From assembly GCF_050871315.1 (NCBI RefSeq), contig NZ_JBJLRE010000002.1: 64,000 nt of DNA, one strand, 5' to 3'. The DNA comes from Kineococcus gynurae (lineage in GTDB: Bacteria; Actinomycetota; Actinomycetes; Actinomycetales; Kineococcaceae). Both the position numbers and the translations under genes were made by a program. The notes beneath the pieces were generated by a model, which was not told where the DNA came from, ran no database searches, and worked only from the letters and a program-made list of their open reading frames with translations. Shown piece after piece: positions 17,232-26,763 of this stretch (the first letter of the stretch is position 1; the number at the start of each line of letters is the position of its first letter).

Positions 17232-18632
17232 TCAGGCCTTCTTGGGCGTCGTCATGCTCATGACGTCGAGGGCGGCGTCGAGCTGCTCCTCGCTCACCTC
17301 ACCGCGCTCCACGTACCCGAGTCCCACGACCGCCTCGCGGACGGTCAGGTTCTCCTTGACCGCGTGCTTGGCCACCTTGGCCGCAGCCTCGTAGCCGATG
17401 ACCCGGTTGAGCGGGGTCACGATCGAGGGGGAGGACTCGGCGAAGCGGCGGCACTGCTCGACGTCGGCCTCCAGACCGTCGACGCAGCGGTCGGCGAGGA
17501 GTTTCGAGACGTTGCCGAGCAGGCGCGCGGACTCCAGCACGTTGCGGGCCATGACCGGGATCTGCACGTTCAGCTCGAACGACCCCGACGCCCCGGCCCA
17601 GGCCACTGCGGCGTCGTTGCCGACGACCTGCGCGGCCACCATCAGCGCGGCCTCGGGGATGACCGGGTTCACCTTGCCCGGCATGATCGAGGAACCGGGC
17701 TGCAGGTCGGGCAGGCGCAGTTCGCCGAGGCCGGTCCGCGGGCCGGAACCCATCCAGCGCAGGTCGTTGCAGATCTTCGTGACGCTCACGGCCACGACGC
17801 GCAGCGCCCCGGAGAGTTCCACGAGCGCATCGCGGGCGCCCTGGGCCTCGAAGTGGTCCTCGGCCTCGGTGAGCGGCAGCCCGGTGTCGGCGGCCAGCAG
17901 CTCGATGACCCGCTGCGGGAAGCCGGGCGGGGTGTTGATGCCGGTGCCGACCGCGGTGCCGCCCAGGGGGACCTCGGCGACGCGGACGACGGTGGCCTCG
18001 ACCCGCTCGATCCCGCGCCTGACCTGGGCCGCGTACCCGGCGAACTCCTGGCCCAGCGTGACCGGCGTCGCGTCCATCAGGTGGGTGCGACCGGACTTCA
18101 CCACCGGGGCGAACTCCTCGGCCTTGCGCCGCAACGAGGCCTCGAGGTGGCGCAGGGCCGGGACCAGGTCGTTGACCACGGCGGAGGTCGCCGCGACGTG
18201 GACGGAGGTGGGGAACACGTCGTTGCTCGACTGCGAGGCGTTGACGTGGTCGTTGGGGTGGACGGGGGAGCCGAGCCGCTCGGTCGCCAGGGTCGCGATG
18301 ACCTCGTTGGCGTTCATGTTCGAGCTGGTGCCGGACCCGGTCTGGAAGATGTCGACGGGGAAGTCCCCGTCGTAGGCGCCGCCGGCCACGTCCTCGGCGG
18401 CGGCCGCGACGGCGTCGGCGACGTCCCGCTCCAGCACGCCCAGCTCGGCGTTGGCCAGCGCCGCCGCCTTCTTGATCCGGGCCAGGGCCTCGATGTGCGC
18501 ACGTTCGAGGCCGGTGCCGGAGATGGGGAAGTTCTCGACGGCGCGCTGCGTCTGCGCCCGGTACTTCGCGGCCGCGGGGACGCGGACCTCACCCATGGTG
18601 TCGTGTTCGATGCGGTACCCACTCTGGTCCAT
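17232..18632 (-). CDS. fumC: Class II fumarate hydratase
   Basis: A 466-residue Fe-independent fumarase of standard length, catalysing fumarate to L-malate in the TCA cycle. Family signatures are TGSGTSSNMNANEV, HPNDHVNASQSSNDVFPT, GRTHLMDATPVTLGQEF and the flexible catalytic loop GSSIMPGKVNP. ATG 18632 is chosen because AGGA lies 8 nt upstream; ATG 18641 would abut that motif. It corresponds to Rv1098c in the conserved gene order. The gap to the divergent sugar-transport operon (18633-18800) holds GC-rich DNA with no promoter I can assign. Confidence 0.97.
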   Translation of the reverse strand: MDQSGYRIEHDTMGEVRVPAAAKYRAQTQRAVENFPISGTGLERAHIEALARIKKAAALANAELGVLERDVADAVAAAAEDVAGGAYDGDFPVDIFQTGSGTSSNMNANEVIATLATERLGSPVHPNDHVNASQSSNDVFPTSVHVAATSAVVNDLVPALRHLEASLRRKAEEFAPVVKSGRTHLMDATPVTLGQEFAGYAAQVRRGIERVEATVVRVAEVPLGGTAVGTGINTPPGFPQRVIELLAADTGLPLTEAEDHFEAQGARDALVELSGALRVVAVSVTKICNDLRWMGSGPRTGLGELRLPDLQPGSSIMPGKVNPVIPEAALMVAAQVVGNDAAVAWAGASGSFELNVQIPVMARNVLESARLLGNVSKLLADRCVDGLEADVEQCRRFAESSPSIVTPLNRVIGYEAAAKVAKHAVKENLTVREAVVGLGYVERGEVSEEQLDAALDVMSMTTPKKA

Positions 18633-18800
18633 GGGGACCATCCTGCCGTGCGCCGGACCCCCTCCGGACCCCGGGGCGGGTGAGGCCGGACACACAACGG
18701 TGGGGTCACGATCCGCCCCTCGCTGTGTTCTCACCGTGCCCGAACTGTGAGCCGGGTGTAGCCATGTCCCGTCGCGACGAAGCACACCTGAGGAGGCGCG

Positions 18801-20129
18801 ATGAGACGAACGAGCAGCGGTGGGGGCGCCCCCCACCTGCGGCGACGGACCGGGCTGGGGGCGGGCTGCGCAGCGGCGGTCCTGGCCGCGACCCTCACCT
18901 CGTGCGGGTCCTCGGCGGGGTCCGGACCCCCCGAGCTGACCTGGTACGTGAACCCCGACAACGGCGGACAGGCGACCATCGCCCAGCAGTGCACCGAGGA
19001 GTCCGGCGGCGCCTGGTCGTTGGAGGTCTCGGTGCTGCCGAGCTCGGCCTCGGCGCAGCGCGAGCAGCTGATGAGACGCCTCGCGGGCAACGACTCCTCG
19101 ATCGACCTGATGAGCCTGGACCCGGTGTTCGTCCCGGAGACGGCCGAGGCCGGGTTCCTCCTGCCGCTGCCGGCCGAGCTCCAGGACACGTTCACCGACG
19201 GCATCGTCGAGGGAGCCGTGCAGGGGGCCTCCTGGAAGGACGAACTGGTCACCGCACCGTTCTGGGCCAACACCCAGCTGCTCTGGTACCGCACGTCGAT
19301 GGTCGAGGCCGCCGGGCTGGACCTGTCCCAGCCGGTCACCTGGCAGCAGGTCATCGACGCCGCGGCGTCGCAGGGATCGGTCCTCGCCGAGCAGGGCGCG
19401 CGGGCGGAGTCGATGACGGTGTGGGTCAACGCCATGGTCGAGTCCGCGGGCGGGTCGGTGATCGAGAACCCGGAGGCGTCGGCCGACGAACTGCGTCTCG
19501 GCCTCGACTCCGACGCCGGGCGCGCGGCGGCCGACGTCATGCGGCAGATGACCGAGAAGGGGGTCCTCGGTCCGGGGATCGACAACCGCGACGAGGCCGC
19601 GACGGCCAACCTGTTCCAGCAGGACGGGGCCATGTTCATGCTGAACTGGCCCTTCGTGTACGCCCAGGCCGCCGCGGCGGCCGAGGGGGGCACGATGGAC
19701 CGGGCCGTGTTCGAGGACTACGGCTGGGCCCAGTTCCCCCGGATGAGCGCCGACCAGGAGTCCGCGCCCCCGCTGGGCGGCATCGACATCGGGATCGGGG
19801 CGTTCACCGAGCACCCGGACCAGGCGCTGGAGGCGGTGCGGTGCATCGTGGCCGCCGACAAGCAGGCGGCCTACATGATCTCCGACGGGAACCCGGCGGC
19901 CGCCGTCGCGGCCTACGACGACCCGGCGGTGCGCGAGGCGTTCCCCATGGCCGACGCCATCCGGGAGTCCCTGCAGAACGCGGCCCCGCGGCCGCAGACG
20001 GCCTACTACAACGAGGTCTCCTCGGGGATCCAGGACACGTTCCAGCCCGTCTCGGGCGTGAGCGAACGGACCCCGGAGGAGGCGCAGGAGTTCATCACCG
20101 CCGTGCTGCGAGGGGAGCGGTTGCTATGA
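18801..20129 (+). CDS. Sugar ABC transporter substrate-binding lipoprotein (LpqY-like)
   Basis: A 442-residue family 1 (MalE/LpqY) solute-binding protein. The lipobox is LTSC (AAVLAATLTSCGSS), so the mature protein is membrane-anchored. The binding-protein core includes DLMSLDPVFVPETAEAGFLLPL, APFWANTQLLWYRTSMVEAAGLD and PPLGGIDIGIGAFTEHPDQALE. Resemblance to mycobacterial LpqY suggests trehalose or a related disaccharide; the substrate is not proven. The start ATG 18801 has AGGAGG 4 nt upstream. Its stop overlaps the next start (ATGA), and the order binding protein-permease-permease-ATPase is that of lpqY-sugABC. Confidence 0.9.
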   Translation: MRRTSSGGGAPHLRRRTGLGAGCAAAVLAATLTSCGSSAGSGPPELTWYVNPDNGGQATIAQQCTEESGGAWSLEVSVLPSSASAQREQLMRRLAGNDSSIDLMSLDPVFVPETAEAGFLLPLPAELQDTFTDGIVEGAVQGASWKDELVTAPFWANTQLLWYRTSMVEAAGLDLSQPVTWQQVIDAAASQGSVLAEQGARAESMTVWVNAMVESAGGSVIENPEASADELRLGLDSDAGRAAADVMRQMTEKGVLGPGIDNRDEAATANLFQQDGAMFMLNWPFVYAQAAAAAEGGTMDRAVFEDYGWAQFPRMSADQESAPPLGGIDIGIGAFTEHPDQALEAVRCIVAADKQAAYMISDGNPAAAVAAYDDPAVREAFPMADAIRESLQNAAPRPQTAYYNEVSSGIQDTFQPVSGVSERTPEEAQEFITAVLRGERLL

Positions 20130-21082
20130 GTGTGGACACCAGTTCCCGGCGCGGGACGCGCGACGGGGGAGCGACGCCGGCCGGTCGACGCCCGAAGGCG
20201 ACCGACCGGGCCCGGCAGGAGGCCCGGCTCGGCTGGTACCTGGCCGGGCCCGCGTTCGTCATCCTCGTCGCGGTCACCGGTTACCCCATCCTGCAGGCGC
20301 TCTACGACTCGCTCTGGAGCTACCGTCTCACCGCCCCGGCCGACCGGGAGTTCATCGGCCTGCGCAACTACGGGGTCATCCTGACCGACCCGCTGTGGCT
20401 GTCGTCGTTGGCGAACACCGTGCTCATCACGGTGGTCACGGTCGCGGTGGAACTCGTCCTCGGGTTCGCCCTCGCGATGGTCATGCACAAGGTGCTGGGG
20501 TGGCTGCGACCCATCGTCCGCACCGCGATCCTCGTGCCCTACGCCATCATCACCGTCGTCTCGGCCTACGCCTGGCAGTACGCGTTCGGGCTGACCACCG
20601 GGTTCATGAACGCCGTCCTGAACCTCGACGACTTCGACTGGTTCGCCAACAAGTGGACGGCCCTGCTGGTCATCTGCCTGTCGGAGATCTGGAAGACCAC
20701 GCCGTTCATCTCGTTGCTGCTGCTGGCCGGGCTCGCCCAGGTGCCGGAGGACATGCACGAGGCGGCCAAGGTCGACGGGGCGACCGCGTGGGAGCGGCTG
20801 TGGAAGGTCACGCTGCCGAACATGAAGGCCTCGATCATGGTGGCCCTGCTGTTCCGGGCGCTGGACGCGTTCCGCATCTTCGACAACGTCTTCATCATGA
20901 CCAAGGGGGCGGCCGACACCGAGACGGTGTCGTTCCTCGCCTACAACCAGACCATCTCCCGGCTCGAGATCGGGCTGGGGTCGGCCGTGTCGGTGCTGCT
21001 GTTCGTCTGCGTCATCGTCATCTGCTTCATCGCGATCAAGGTGTTCAAGGTCGACCTGGCCCGGGCGAGGGGGGAGTCCTGA
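20126..21082 (+). CDS. Sugar ABC transporter permease (SugA/MalF-like)
   Basis: A 318-residue inner-membrane permease with six predicted helices (first: GWYLAGPAFVILVAVTGYPILQ). The EAA loop that docks the ATPase reads EDMHEAAKVDGATAWERLWKVTLPNM. It has a ~35-residue basic cytoplasmic N-terminus. It pairs with the following permease. It overlaps the binding-protein gene by 4 bp and shares one base with the next start (TGATG), so the operon is tightly coupled. Confidence 0.92.
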   Translation: MSVDTSSRRGTRDGGATPAGRRPKATDRARQEARLGWYLAGPAFVILVAVTGYPILQALYDSLWSYRLTAPADREFIGLRNYGVILTDPLWLSSLANTVLITVVTVAVELVLGFALAMVMHKVLGWLRPIVRTAILVPYAIITVVSAYAWQYAFGLTTGFMNAVLNLDDFDWFANKWTALLVICLSEIWKTTPFISLLLLAGLAQVPEDMHEAAKVDGATAWERLWKVTLPNMKASIMVALLFRALDAFRIFDNVFIMTKGAADTETVSFLAYNQTISRLEIGLGSAVSVLLFVCVIVICFIAIKVFKVDLARARGES

Positions 21083-21927
21083 TGGGTGCGATGTCCACCA
21101 AGGAGAAGGTGCTCTGGTACCTCGGGGCGCTGCTCATCGTCCTGTACGCGCTGGTGCCCGTCGTCTGGATCGTCTCGCTGAGCCTCAAGAGCGAGGGGGA
21201 GCTCTCCCAGGCCGGGAACTTCTTCCCGACCAGCCCCACCTTCGCGAACTACAGCGAGATCTTCACCGGAAACGCCTCGGAGCTGTTCATCGCGGCGTTG
21301 CGCAACTCCATCATCACCTGCCTGCTCGCGACGTTCATCGCCGTGGTCTTGGCGATGTTCGCCGCCTACGCGATCGCCCGGCTGGACTTCCCCGGCAAGC
21401 GGGTCGTGCTCACCTCGGCGCTGGCGGTGGCGGTGTTCCCGGTCATCACGATGGTGACCCCGATCTTCAACCTGTGGCGGCAGATCGGGCTCTACGACAC
21501 GATCCCCGGGCTGATCCTGCCCTACCTGGCGCTCACGCTGCCGATCTCCATCTGGACGATGTCGGCGTTCTTCCGGCAGATCCCGTGGGACATGGAGCAG
21601 GCCGCCCAGGTCGACGGCGCGACGAGCTGGCAGGCGTTCCGCAAGGTCATCGTCCCGCTGGCCGCACCGGGCGTCTTCACCACGGCGATCATCGCGTTCT
21701 TCATCGCCTGGAACGACTTCGTCTTCGGGATCTCGCTGACCTCGACGACGCGGGCCCAACCGGTCCCGGCGGCGCTCAGCTCGTTCACCGGGTCCAGCTA
21801 CTTCGTGCAGCCGACGGGCGCCATCAGTGCGGCCGCGGTCATCGTCACCATCCCCGTCGTCCTGCTCGCGCTGCTGTTCCAGCGGCGGATCGTGGCCGGC
21901 CTGACCAACGGCGCCGTCAAGGGCTGA
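21082..21927 (+). CDS. Sugar ABC transporter permease (SugB/MalG-like)
   Basis: A 281-residue permease with six membrane segments and EAA loop DMEQAAQVDGATSWQAFRKVIVPLAAPG. SLSLKSEGELSQ and NSIITCLLATFIAVVLAMFAAYAIARLDFPGK are typical of MalG-type subunits. It ends in ...GLTNGAVKG, as usual in the family. It is the second half of the transmembrane channel, translated from TGATG directly after the first permease gene. Confidence 0.92.
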   Translation: MGAMSTKEKVLWYLGALLIVLYALVPVVWIVSLSLKSEGELSQAGNFFPTSPTFANYSEIFTGNASELFIAALRNSIITCLLATFIAVVLAMFAAYAIARLDFPGKRVVLTSALAVAVFPVITMVTPIFNLWRQIGLYDTIPGLILPYLALTLPISIWTMSAFFRQIPWDMEQAAQVDGATSWQAFRKVIVPLAAPGVFTTAIIAFFIAWNDFVFGISLTSTTRAQPVPAALSSFTGSSYFVQPTGAISAAAVIVTIPVVLLALLFQRRIVAGLTNGAVKG

Positions 21928-21940
21928 GGAGGAAGAACTC

Positions 21941-23209
21941 ATGGCACGCATCGAGCTCAAGAACATCGTCAAGAAGTACGGCGACGGGTTCCCCGCCGTG
22001 AACGACGTCAGCCTGGACATCGCCGACGGGGAGTTCGTCATCCTCGTCGGGCCCTCCGGCTGCGGGAAGTCCACGCTGCTGCGGATGATCGTCGGCCTGG
22101 AGGACATCACCGAGGGGGACCTGCTCATCGACGGCAAGCGGGTCAACGACCTCGCGCCGCGCGACCGCGACCTGGCGATGGTCTTCCAGAACTACGCGCT
22201 CTACCCGCACCTGACCGTGGGGGAGAACATCGCCTTCCCGCTGCGGCTCGGGCACTCCAAGGTGGACGAGAAGGAGATCAAGGCCCGGGTCCAGCGGGCC
22301 GCGGACATGCTCGAGCTGAACGAGCACCTGTCGCGCAAGCCGGCCAACCTCTCCGGGGGGCAACGGCAGCGCGTGGCCATGGGGCGGGCCATCGTCCGCG
22401 ACGCCAAGGCGTTCCTCTTCGACGAGCCGCTGTCCAACCTCGACGCCAAGCTGCGCGGGCAGATGCGCACCGAGATCGCCCGCATGCAGCGGTCGCTGGC
22501 CACCACCACGGTCTACGTCACCCACGACCAGACCGAGGCGATGACCCTCGGCGACCGGGTCGCGGTGCTGCGCAAGGGGTCGCTGCAGCAGGTGGCCAGC
22601 CCTCGCGAGCTGTACGAGCAGCCCGTCAACCTCTTCGTGGCCGGGTTCATCGGGTCCCCGCCGATGAACTTCCTGCCCGCCCGGGTGGCCGGGGACCGGC
22701 TGCAGCTGCCGTTCTGCGAGGTGCCGGCCCCGCCGGTGGTCCGCGACGGCGGGCACGACGGCAAGCTCCTCATCGTCGGCATCCGCCCGGAGCACTTCGA
22801 CGACGCCGAGGTCACCGACCAGCCCGAGGGGGCGGCGACCTTCGAGGCTGACGTCGACGTGACCGAGTGGCTGGGCAACGAGCTCTACGCCTACCTGCCC
22901 TTCGAGGCCGAGGAGGAGACGAAGGCCCAGCTCGCCGAGCTCGACCGTGAGCTGGACGGCGAGAGCATGCGCAGCCAGCTGGTGGTCACCCTCGACGCGA
23001 TGAGCGGGGTGCGCGACGGGGACCGGGCCCGGCTGTGGTTCGACCCCCGGCGGATGCACGTGTTCGACCCATCCTCCGGCGCCAACCTTACCCGGGACGA
23101 GGAGAAGGCCGCACGGATCGGGGAGCAGTCGGAGAAGCTGCGGCGGCGTTCCCTGGAGCGGGCCCAGCAGCAGCAGGACGAGCGCAGCCCGGCCCCCTCG
23201 GGGGCCTGA
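21941..23209 (+). CDS. Sugar ABC transporter ATPase (SugC/UgpC/MsmK type)
   Basis: A 422-residue ATPase: Walker A GPSGCGKSTLLRMI, Q-loop VFQNYALYPH, signature LSGGQRQRVAMGRAIV, Walker B AFLFDEPLSNLDAKLR and H-loop VYVTHDQTEA, then a C-terminal TOBE regulatory region. The tail (~30 residues, Arg/Gln-rich ERAQQQQDERS) is longer than usual. Enzymes of this type often energise several sugar importers. The mannoside importer at 47-50 kb has no ATPase of its own, so sharing is likely. GGAGGAAG lies upstream of ATG 21941. Confidence 0.94.
   Translation: MARIELKNIVKKYGDGFPAVNDVSLDIADGEFVILVGPSGCGKSTLLRMIVGLEDITEGDLLIDGKRVNDLAPRDRDLAMVFQNYALYPHLTVGENIAFPLRLGHSKVDEKEIKARVQRAADMLELNEHLSRKPANLSGGQRQRVAMGRAIVRDAKAFLFDEPLSNLDAKLRGQMRTEIARMQRSLATTTVYVTHDQTEAMTLGDRVAVLRKGSLQQVASPRELYEQPVNLFVAGFIGSPPMNFLPARVAGDRLQLPFCEVPAPPVVRDGGHDGKLLIVGIRPEHFDDAEVTDQPEGAATFEADVDVTEWLGNELYAYLPFEAEEETKAQLAELDRELDGESMRSQLVVTLDAMSGVRDGDRARLWFDPRRMHVFDPSSGANLTRDEEKAARIGEQSEKLRRRSLERAQQQQDERSPAPSGA
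23191..23206 (+). terminator. Hairpin at the end of the sugar-transport operon
   Basis: GGCCCCC and GGGGGCC flank TC, directly before the TGA of the ATPase gene. A second stem (GGTGGGGG 23271-23278 with CCCCCACC 23300-23307) follows within 70 bp; either could stop the operon transcript. Confidence 0.45.
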
Positions 23210-23413
23210 CGGGCCGCTGCATCGTCGGCGTGATCGACGCAGAGTGGCTGTTTGACACTCTCCGTCGATGGGTGGGGGTCCGGTCGGGGCACGGCCGGGC
23301 CCCCACCCGCGTGCCGGACCCCGTCGTGTCGGACCCCCTGGTTAGTCTGCGGCCAGATCCAGCGACAGCCCCCGCGCGGGCTGCTCCGCCGAGCCCGAGG
23401 GAGGTGCCTGACG

Positions 23414-24727
23414 TTGTCGACGGACGCCCTGTCCTCCGGCCGTCCCGCCCTCGATCCCGAGGTCGTCCCGGTGCCCGCGCCGACCCCGGCGCCGGTGCTC
23501 GACGACCTGCAGGTGGTGCTCCGCCGCGGGCTCGCGGGCGCCCCCGTCCCGGAGTGGCGCGCGTTGCAGGTCGGGGCGGGCGCGCCCCCGTTCTGCGGGC
23601 CGGACTGGGTGCTCGCGGTGGCCGCCCACCTCGGCACCGGTGAACCCCTGCTCGTCACCGTGCGGCGCCAGGGTCGGCTGCTCGCCCTGGGCGCCTTCGC
23701 CGTGCATCCCGGTCTGCGTGCACCCGGGCGGCGCGGCGGCCGCCCCCTCATCACCTTCTACGGATCCGGGGTCAGCGACTACGCGACCGTGCTGTGCGAC
23801 CCCACCTGTCCCGTCCCGGCGACCCGGCTGGTCGCGGCCGTCCTCGACGCCGTGGTGGCCGAGGTGCCCGGGGCCATCCTCGACCTGGAACGGGTCGTCG
23901 AGGGCGAACCCCTGCACGAGGCCCTCGACGTGTGGGCGCGGGCGCGGGGCTACGGCCTCCGTCGGCTGCGCCAGTCCAGCGTGCACGCCCTCGCCCTGCC
24001 CGCCACCGTCGCCGAGCACGACCGCGCCCTGGGCCGGCACGCGCGGCACGAGGAGCGTCGGCAGTGGCGACGGCTGCTGCGCCGCGGGCAGGTCGAGGCG
24101 GCCGACGACCTGCTGGCCGACGTCGCCCCGGGAGACCTGGACGCCCTGCGCGCGCTGGTCGCCGAGCTGGGGGCGGTCGACGCCGCGCACCCCCGTGCCG
24201 CCGAGCGCGAGCAGCCGTGGCGCGGGACGTCGGGCCGGACCCTGTTCCAGCTCCTGGCCACCACCCCCCGCCCGGTCCTGCAGCTGGCCGGCCTGCGGGT
24301 CGACGGGGACCTGATCGCCTACACCTTCTGCCTGGCCGGTCCGCGGGCGCTGCACGGGTACGTCCAGAGCTACCGCCGCGACTGGGCCGACGTGGGGCCG
24401 GGGGCCCTGCTGCTGCTGCGCCTGCGCCGGCGGGCGCTCGAGGCCGGCTACGACGAGCTCGACCTGCTGCGCGGGGAGGAGGAGTACAAGCGGCGCGGCG
24501 CCCGGCGGACCCGGACGACGGTCCGGGTCATCCTGCGCCCGGACGCGCCGCCGATGACCGCCCTGGTCGACCGGGTCGTCCTGCTCCGGCGCACCTACCG
24601 CGACGAGATCCGCCGCTCCCGTCGTCTCGACGGGGCGGTCTCCGGCCTGGGCCGCGGGGTGGACCGGGCCCGTCGGGAGACCGCCGCCTCCCTCGGCCGC
24701 TTGAACCGGCTCCGGCCCGGCCGCTGA
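23414..24727 (+). CDS. BioF2/FemAB-like GNAT acyltransferase
   Basis: A protein of about 437 residues of the Acetyltransf_6 (BioF2-like, CelD/BcsL) type. Characteristic parts are PPFCGPDWVLAVAAHLG near the N-terminus, PLITFYGSGVSDYATVL, and in the C-terminal GNAT half RTLFQLLATTPRPVLQLAGLRVDGDLIAYTFCLAGPRALHGYVQSYRRDWADVGPGALLL and DELDLLRGEEEYKRRGA. Relatives acylate polysaccharides or cell-wall precursors. The start is uncertain: TTG 23414 has GAGGGAGG 9 nt upstream. The 204-bp gap before it holds the two hairpins noted above and nothing else clear. Confidence 0.75.
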   Translation: MSTDALSSGRPALDPEVVPVPAPTPAPVLDDLQVVLRRGLAGAPVPEWRALQVGAGAPPFCGPDWVLAVAAHLGTGEPLLVTVRRQGRLLALGAFAVHPGLRAPGRRGGRPLITFYGSGVSDYATVLCDPTCPVPATRLVAAVLDAVVAEVPGAILDLERVVEGEPLHEALDVWARARGYGLRRLRQSSVHALALPATVAEHDRALGRHARHEERRQWRRLLRRGQVEAADDLLADVAPGDLDALRALVAELGAVDAAHPRAAEREQPWRGTSGRTLFQLLATTPRPVLQLAGLRVDGDLIAYTFCLAGPRALHGYVQSYRRDWADVGPGALLLLRLRRRALEAGYDELDLLRGEEEYKRRGARRTRTTVRVILRPDAPPMTALVDRVVLLRRTYRDEIRRSRRLDGAVSGLGRGVDRARRETAASLGRLNRLRPGR

Positions 24728-24730
24728 ACC

Positions 24731-25651
24731 TCAGCCCAGCTCGGCCCGGGTCGGCGGGTTGGCCCCGGCCCGTTCGCAGGTGATCGAGGCCGAACGGACG
24801 CTGGTCGTCACCACGTCGCGCAGCGTCGCCACGTCGATCGCGCGCAACGCCTCGCGTCGCCCCGCGCCCAGCAGGTCACGGACGGCCAGGGCGTGCAGCA
24901 ACCCCGACATGCCCGCGTCGCCGGCCCCCACCGTGTCGACGACGTCGGTCGGCGGGGCCGGGACCTCGACCTCCCCGGCCCGGCTGAGGGCGAAGGCACC
25001 CTCGGGGCCGCGGGTGACCATGACCAGCGCGGGTCCCCGGGCCAACCACTCCCGGGCGACTTCGTGGTCGGGGACCCCGGGCCGCAGCCACTCCAGGTCC
25101 TCGTCGGAGACCTTGACGACGTCGGCGACGTCGACGAACGCCTCCACCGCGACGTTGGCGGCGGCCGGGTCGGCGAAGAACGCCGGCCGGATGTTGGGGT
25201 CGAAGCTCGTCGTCGCGGAGGCCCGACGGGCCGTGAGCAGGTCGAGCACCTCACCCGCCCCGGGTTGGACGGCGGTGGCGATCGACCCGGTGTGCACGAC
25301 GTCGACCTCGTCGGGCAGCTCCACCGCCGGGACGCTCCACTCGAGCTCGAACTCGTAGCTGGCCCGGCCCTCGGCGTCGAGACGGGCGTGCGCGATCGCG
25401 GTCCGCCCCTCGTCGACCGCACCGGGGACGAGGTGGACGTCGGCCTGCGCGAGGTGTCCCCGGAGCAGGCTGCCGTAGGGGTCGTCGCCCATCCGCGTCA
25501 GCAGGTGGACCTCGTGCTCCAGGCGCCCCAACCCGTAGGCCACGTTGAACGGACTGCCGCCTGCGTAGTCGGCGCTGCTCCCGTCGGCCCGGGTGACCAC
25601 GTCGACCAAGGCCTCGCCGACGACGACCGCGACGCTGCGTTGCGTGCTCAT
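24731..25651 (-). CDS. PfkB-family carbohydrate kinase (fructokinase-like)
   Basis: A 306-residue ribokinase-fold enzyme. The N-terminal GEALVDVV and GGSPFNVAYGLGRLEHEV correspond to the sugar-binding motif. The C-terminal DVVDTVGAGDAGMSGLL holds the anion hole and catalytic Asp. The sequence is closest in feel to fructokinases (GGSPFNVA, FDPNIRP); fructose or another hexose is the likely substrate. It is 7 bp downstream of glpX on the same strand, so kinase and bisphosphatase are probably co-transcribed and act on sugar phosphates. Confidence 0.87.
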   Translation of the reverse strand: MSTQRSVAVVVGEALVDVVTRADGSSADYAGGSPFNVAYGLGRLEHEVHLLTRMGDDPYGSLLRGHLAQADVHLVPGAVDEGRTAIAHARLDAEGRASYEFELEWSVPAVELPDEVDVVHTGSIATAVQPGAGEVLDLLTARRASATTSFDPNIRPAFFADPAAANVAVEAFVDVADVVKVSDEDLEWLRPGVPDHEVAREWLARGPALVMVTRGPEGAFALSRAGEVEVPAPPTDVVDTVGAGDAGMSGLLHALAVRDLLGAGRREALRAIDVATLRDVVTTSVRSASITCERAGANPPTRAELG

Positions 25652-25658
25652 CGGCGGA

Positions 25659-26699
25659 TCAGCGGGGGCCGCGGAAGTCGATCGCGGAGTACGCGGCGAG
25701 CTTCGAGAGCTGGTGCTCGGACTCGACCCGACGGATCGTGCCCGACTTGGAGCGCATGACGATGCTGGAGGTCGAGATGTGGTCGCCGCGGTAACGGACC
25801 CCGTGGACCAGCTCGCCGTCGGTGATGCCGGTGACGACGAAGTACACGTTGTCGCTGTCGACCAGGGTGCGGGTGTCGAGCACGGCGTCGAGGTCGTGGC
25901 CGGCGTCCAGCGCGCGCTGCTTCTCCTCGTCGTCCTGCGGCCAGAGCCGCCCCTGGATCGTCCCGCCCAGGCAGTGCATGGCGCAGGCGGCGATGATCCC
26001 CTCGGGGGTGCCCCCGACGCCCAGCAGCATGTCGACGCCGGTGCCCTCACGGGCGGCCATGACCGCCCCGGCGACGTCGCCGTCGGAGATGAACTTGATG
26101 CGCGCACCCGCGGCGCGGACCTCGTCGGCCAGCTTGGCGTGCCGCGGACGGTCGAGCAGGCAGACGGTGATGTCCTCGACCGCGGCCTTCTTGGCCTTGG
26201 CCAGGCGCCGCACGTTCTCCTTGACGGGGAGGCGGATGTCCACGACGTCGGCGGCCTCGGCCCCGACGACCAGCTTGTCCATGTAGAAGACGGCCGACGG
26301 GTCGTACATGGTGCCGCGCTCGGCGACGGCCAGGACGGCGACCGCGTTCGGCATGCCGCGGGCGGTCAGCGTGGTGCCGTCGATCGGGTCCACCGCGACG
26401 TCGCACTCGGCGCCGCTGCCGTCGCCGACCCGCTCCCCGTTGAAGAGCATCGGGGCGTTGTCCTTCTCGCCCTCACCGATCACCACGGTGCCGTTCATGC
26501 TGACCGTGCCGATGAGGACGCGCATGGCGTTGACCGCGGCCCCGTCGGCCCGGTTCTTGTCCCCGCGGCCCACCCACCGCCCGCCGGCCATGGCCGCGGC
26601 CTCGGTGACCCGGACGAGCTCCAGGGCCAGGTTCCGGTCCGGAGCCTCCTGCCCGACACTCAGCGAGGGCGGCAGCGACGTGCTGGTGGGCTGGGACAT
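25659..26699 (-). CDS. glpX: Fructose-1,6-bisphosphatase class II
   Basis: A 346-residue GlpX enzyme, the gluconeogenic FBPase of actinobacteria. Signatures are NLALELVRVTEAAAMAGGRWVGRGDKNRADGAAVNAMR, VVIGEGEKDNAPML (metal ligands), DVAVDPIDGTTL and GVGGTPEGIIAACAM. It hydrolyses fructose-1,6-bisphosphate to fructose-6-phosphate with divalent metal. It corresponds to Rv1099c. ATG 26699 is followed by a low-complexity N-terminus. It is divergent from the DUF4245 gene with a 64-bp gap. Confidence 0.97.
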   Translation of the reverse strand: MSQPTSTSLPPSLSVGQEAPDRNLALELVRVTEAAAMAGGRWVGRGDKNRADGAAVNAMRVLIGTVSMNGTVVIGEGEKDNAPMLFNGERVGDGSGAECDVAVDPIDGTTLTARGMPNAVAVLAVAERGTMYDPSAVFYMDKLVVGAEAADVVDIRLPVKENVRRLAKAKKAAVEDITVCLLDRPRHAKLADEVRAAGARIKFISDGDVAGAVMAAREGTGVDMLLGVGGTPEGIIAACAMHCLGGTIQGRLWPQDDEEKQRALDAGHDLDAVLDTRTLVDSDNVYFVVTGITDGELVHGVRYRGDHISTSSIVMRSKSGTIRRVESEHQLSKLAAYSAIDFRGPR

Positions 26700-26763
26700 G
26701 CGTGACCTCCGGGCTCGACTGACCGGATCCTAGCCACAGCCCATCGCGTGGAAGCATGGCGGT

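Noticed and set aside
17232..19814. Minus-strand frame extending fumC by about 390 codons upstream
   Set aside because: The extension lies opposite the LpqY-like gene and is low-complexity; fumC starts at 18632 by homology and ribosome-binding site.
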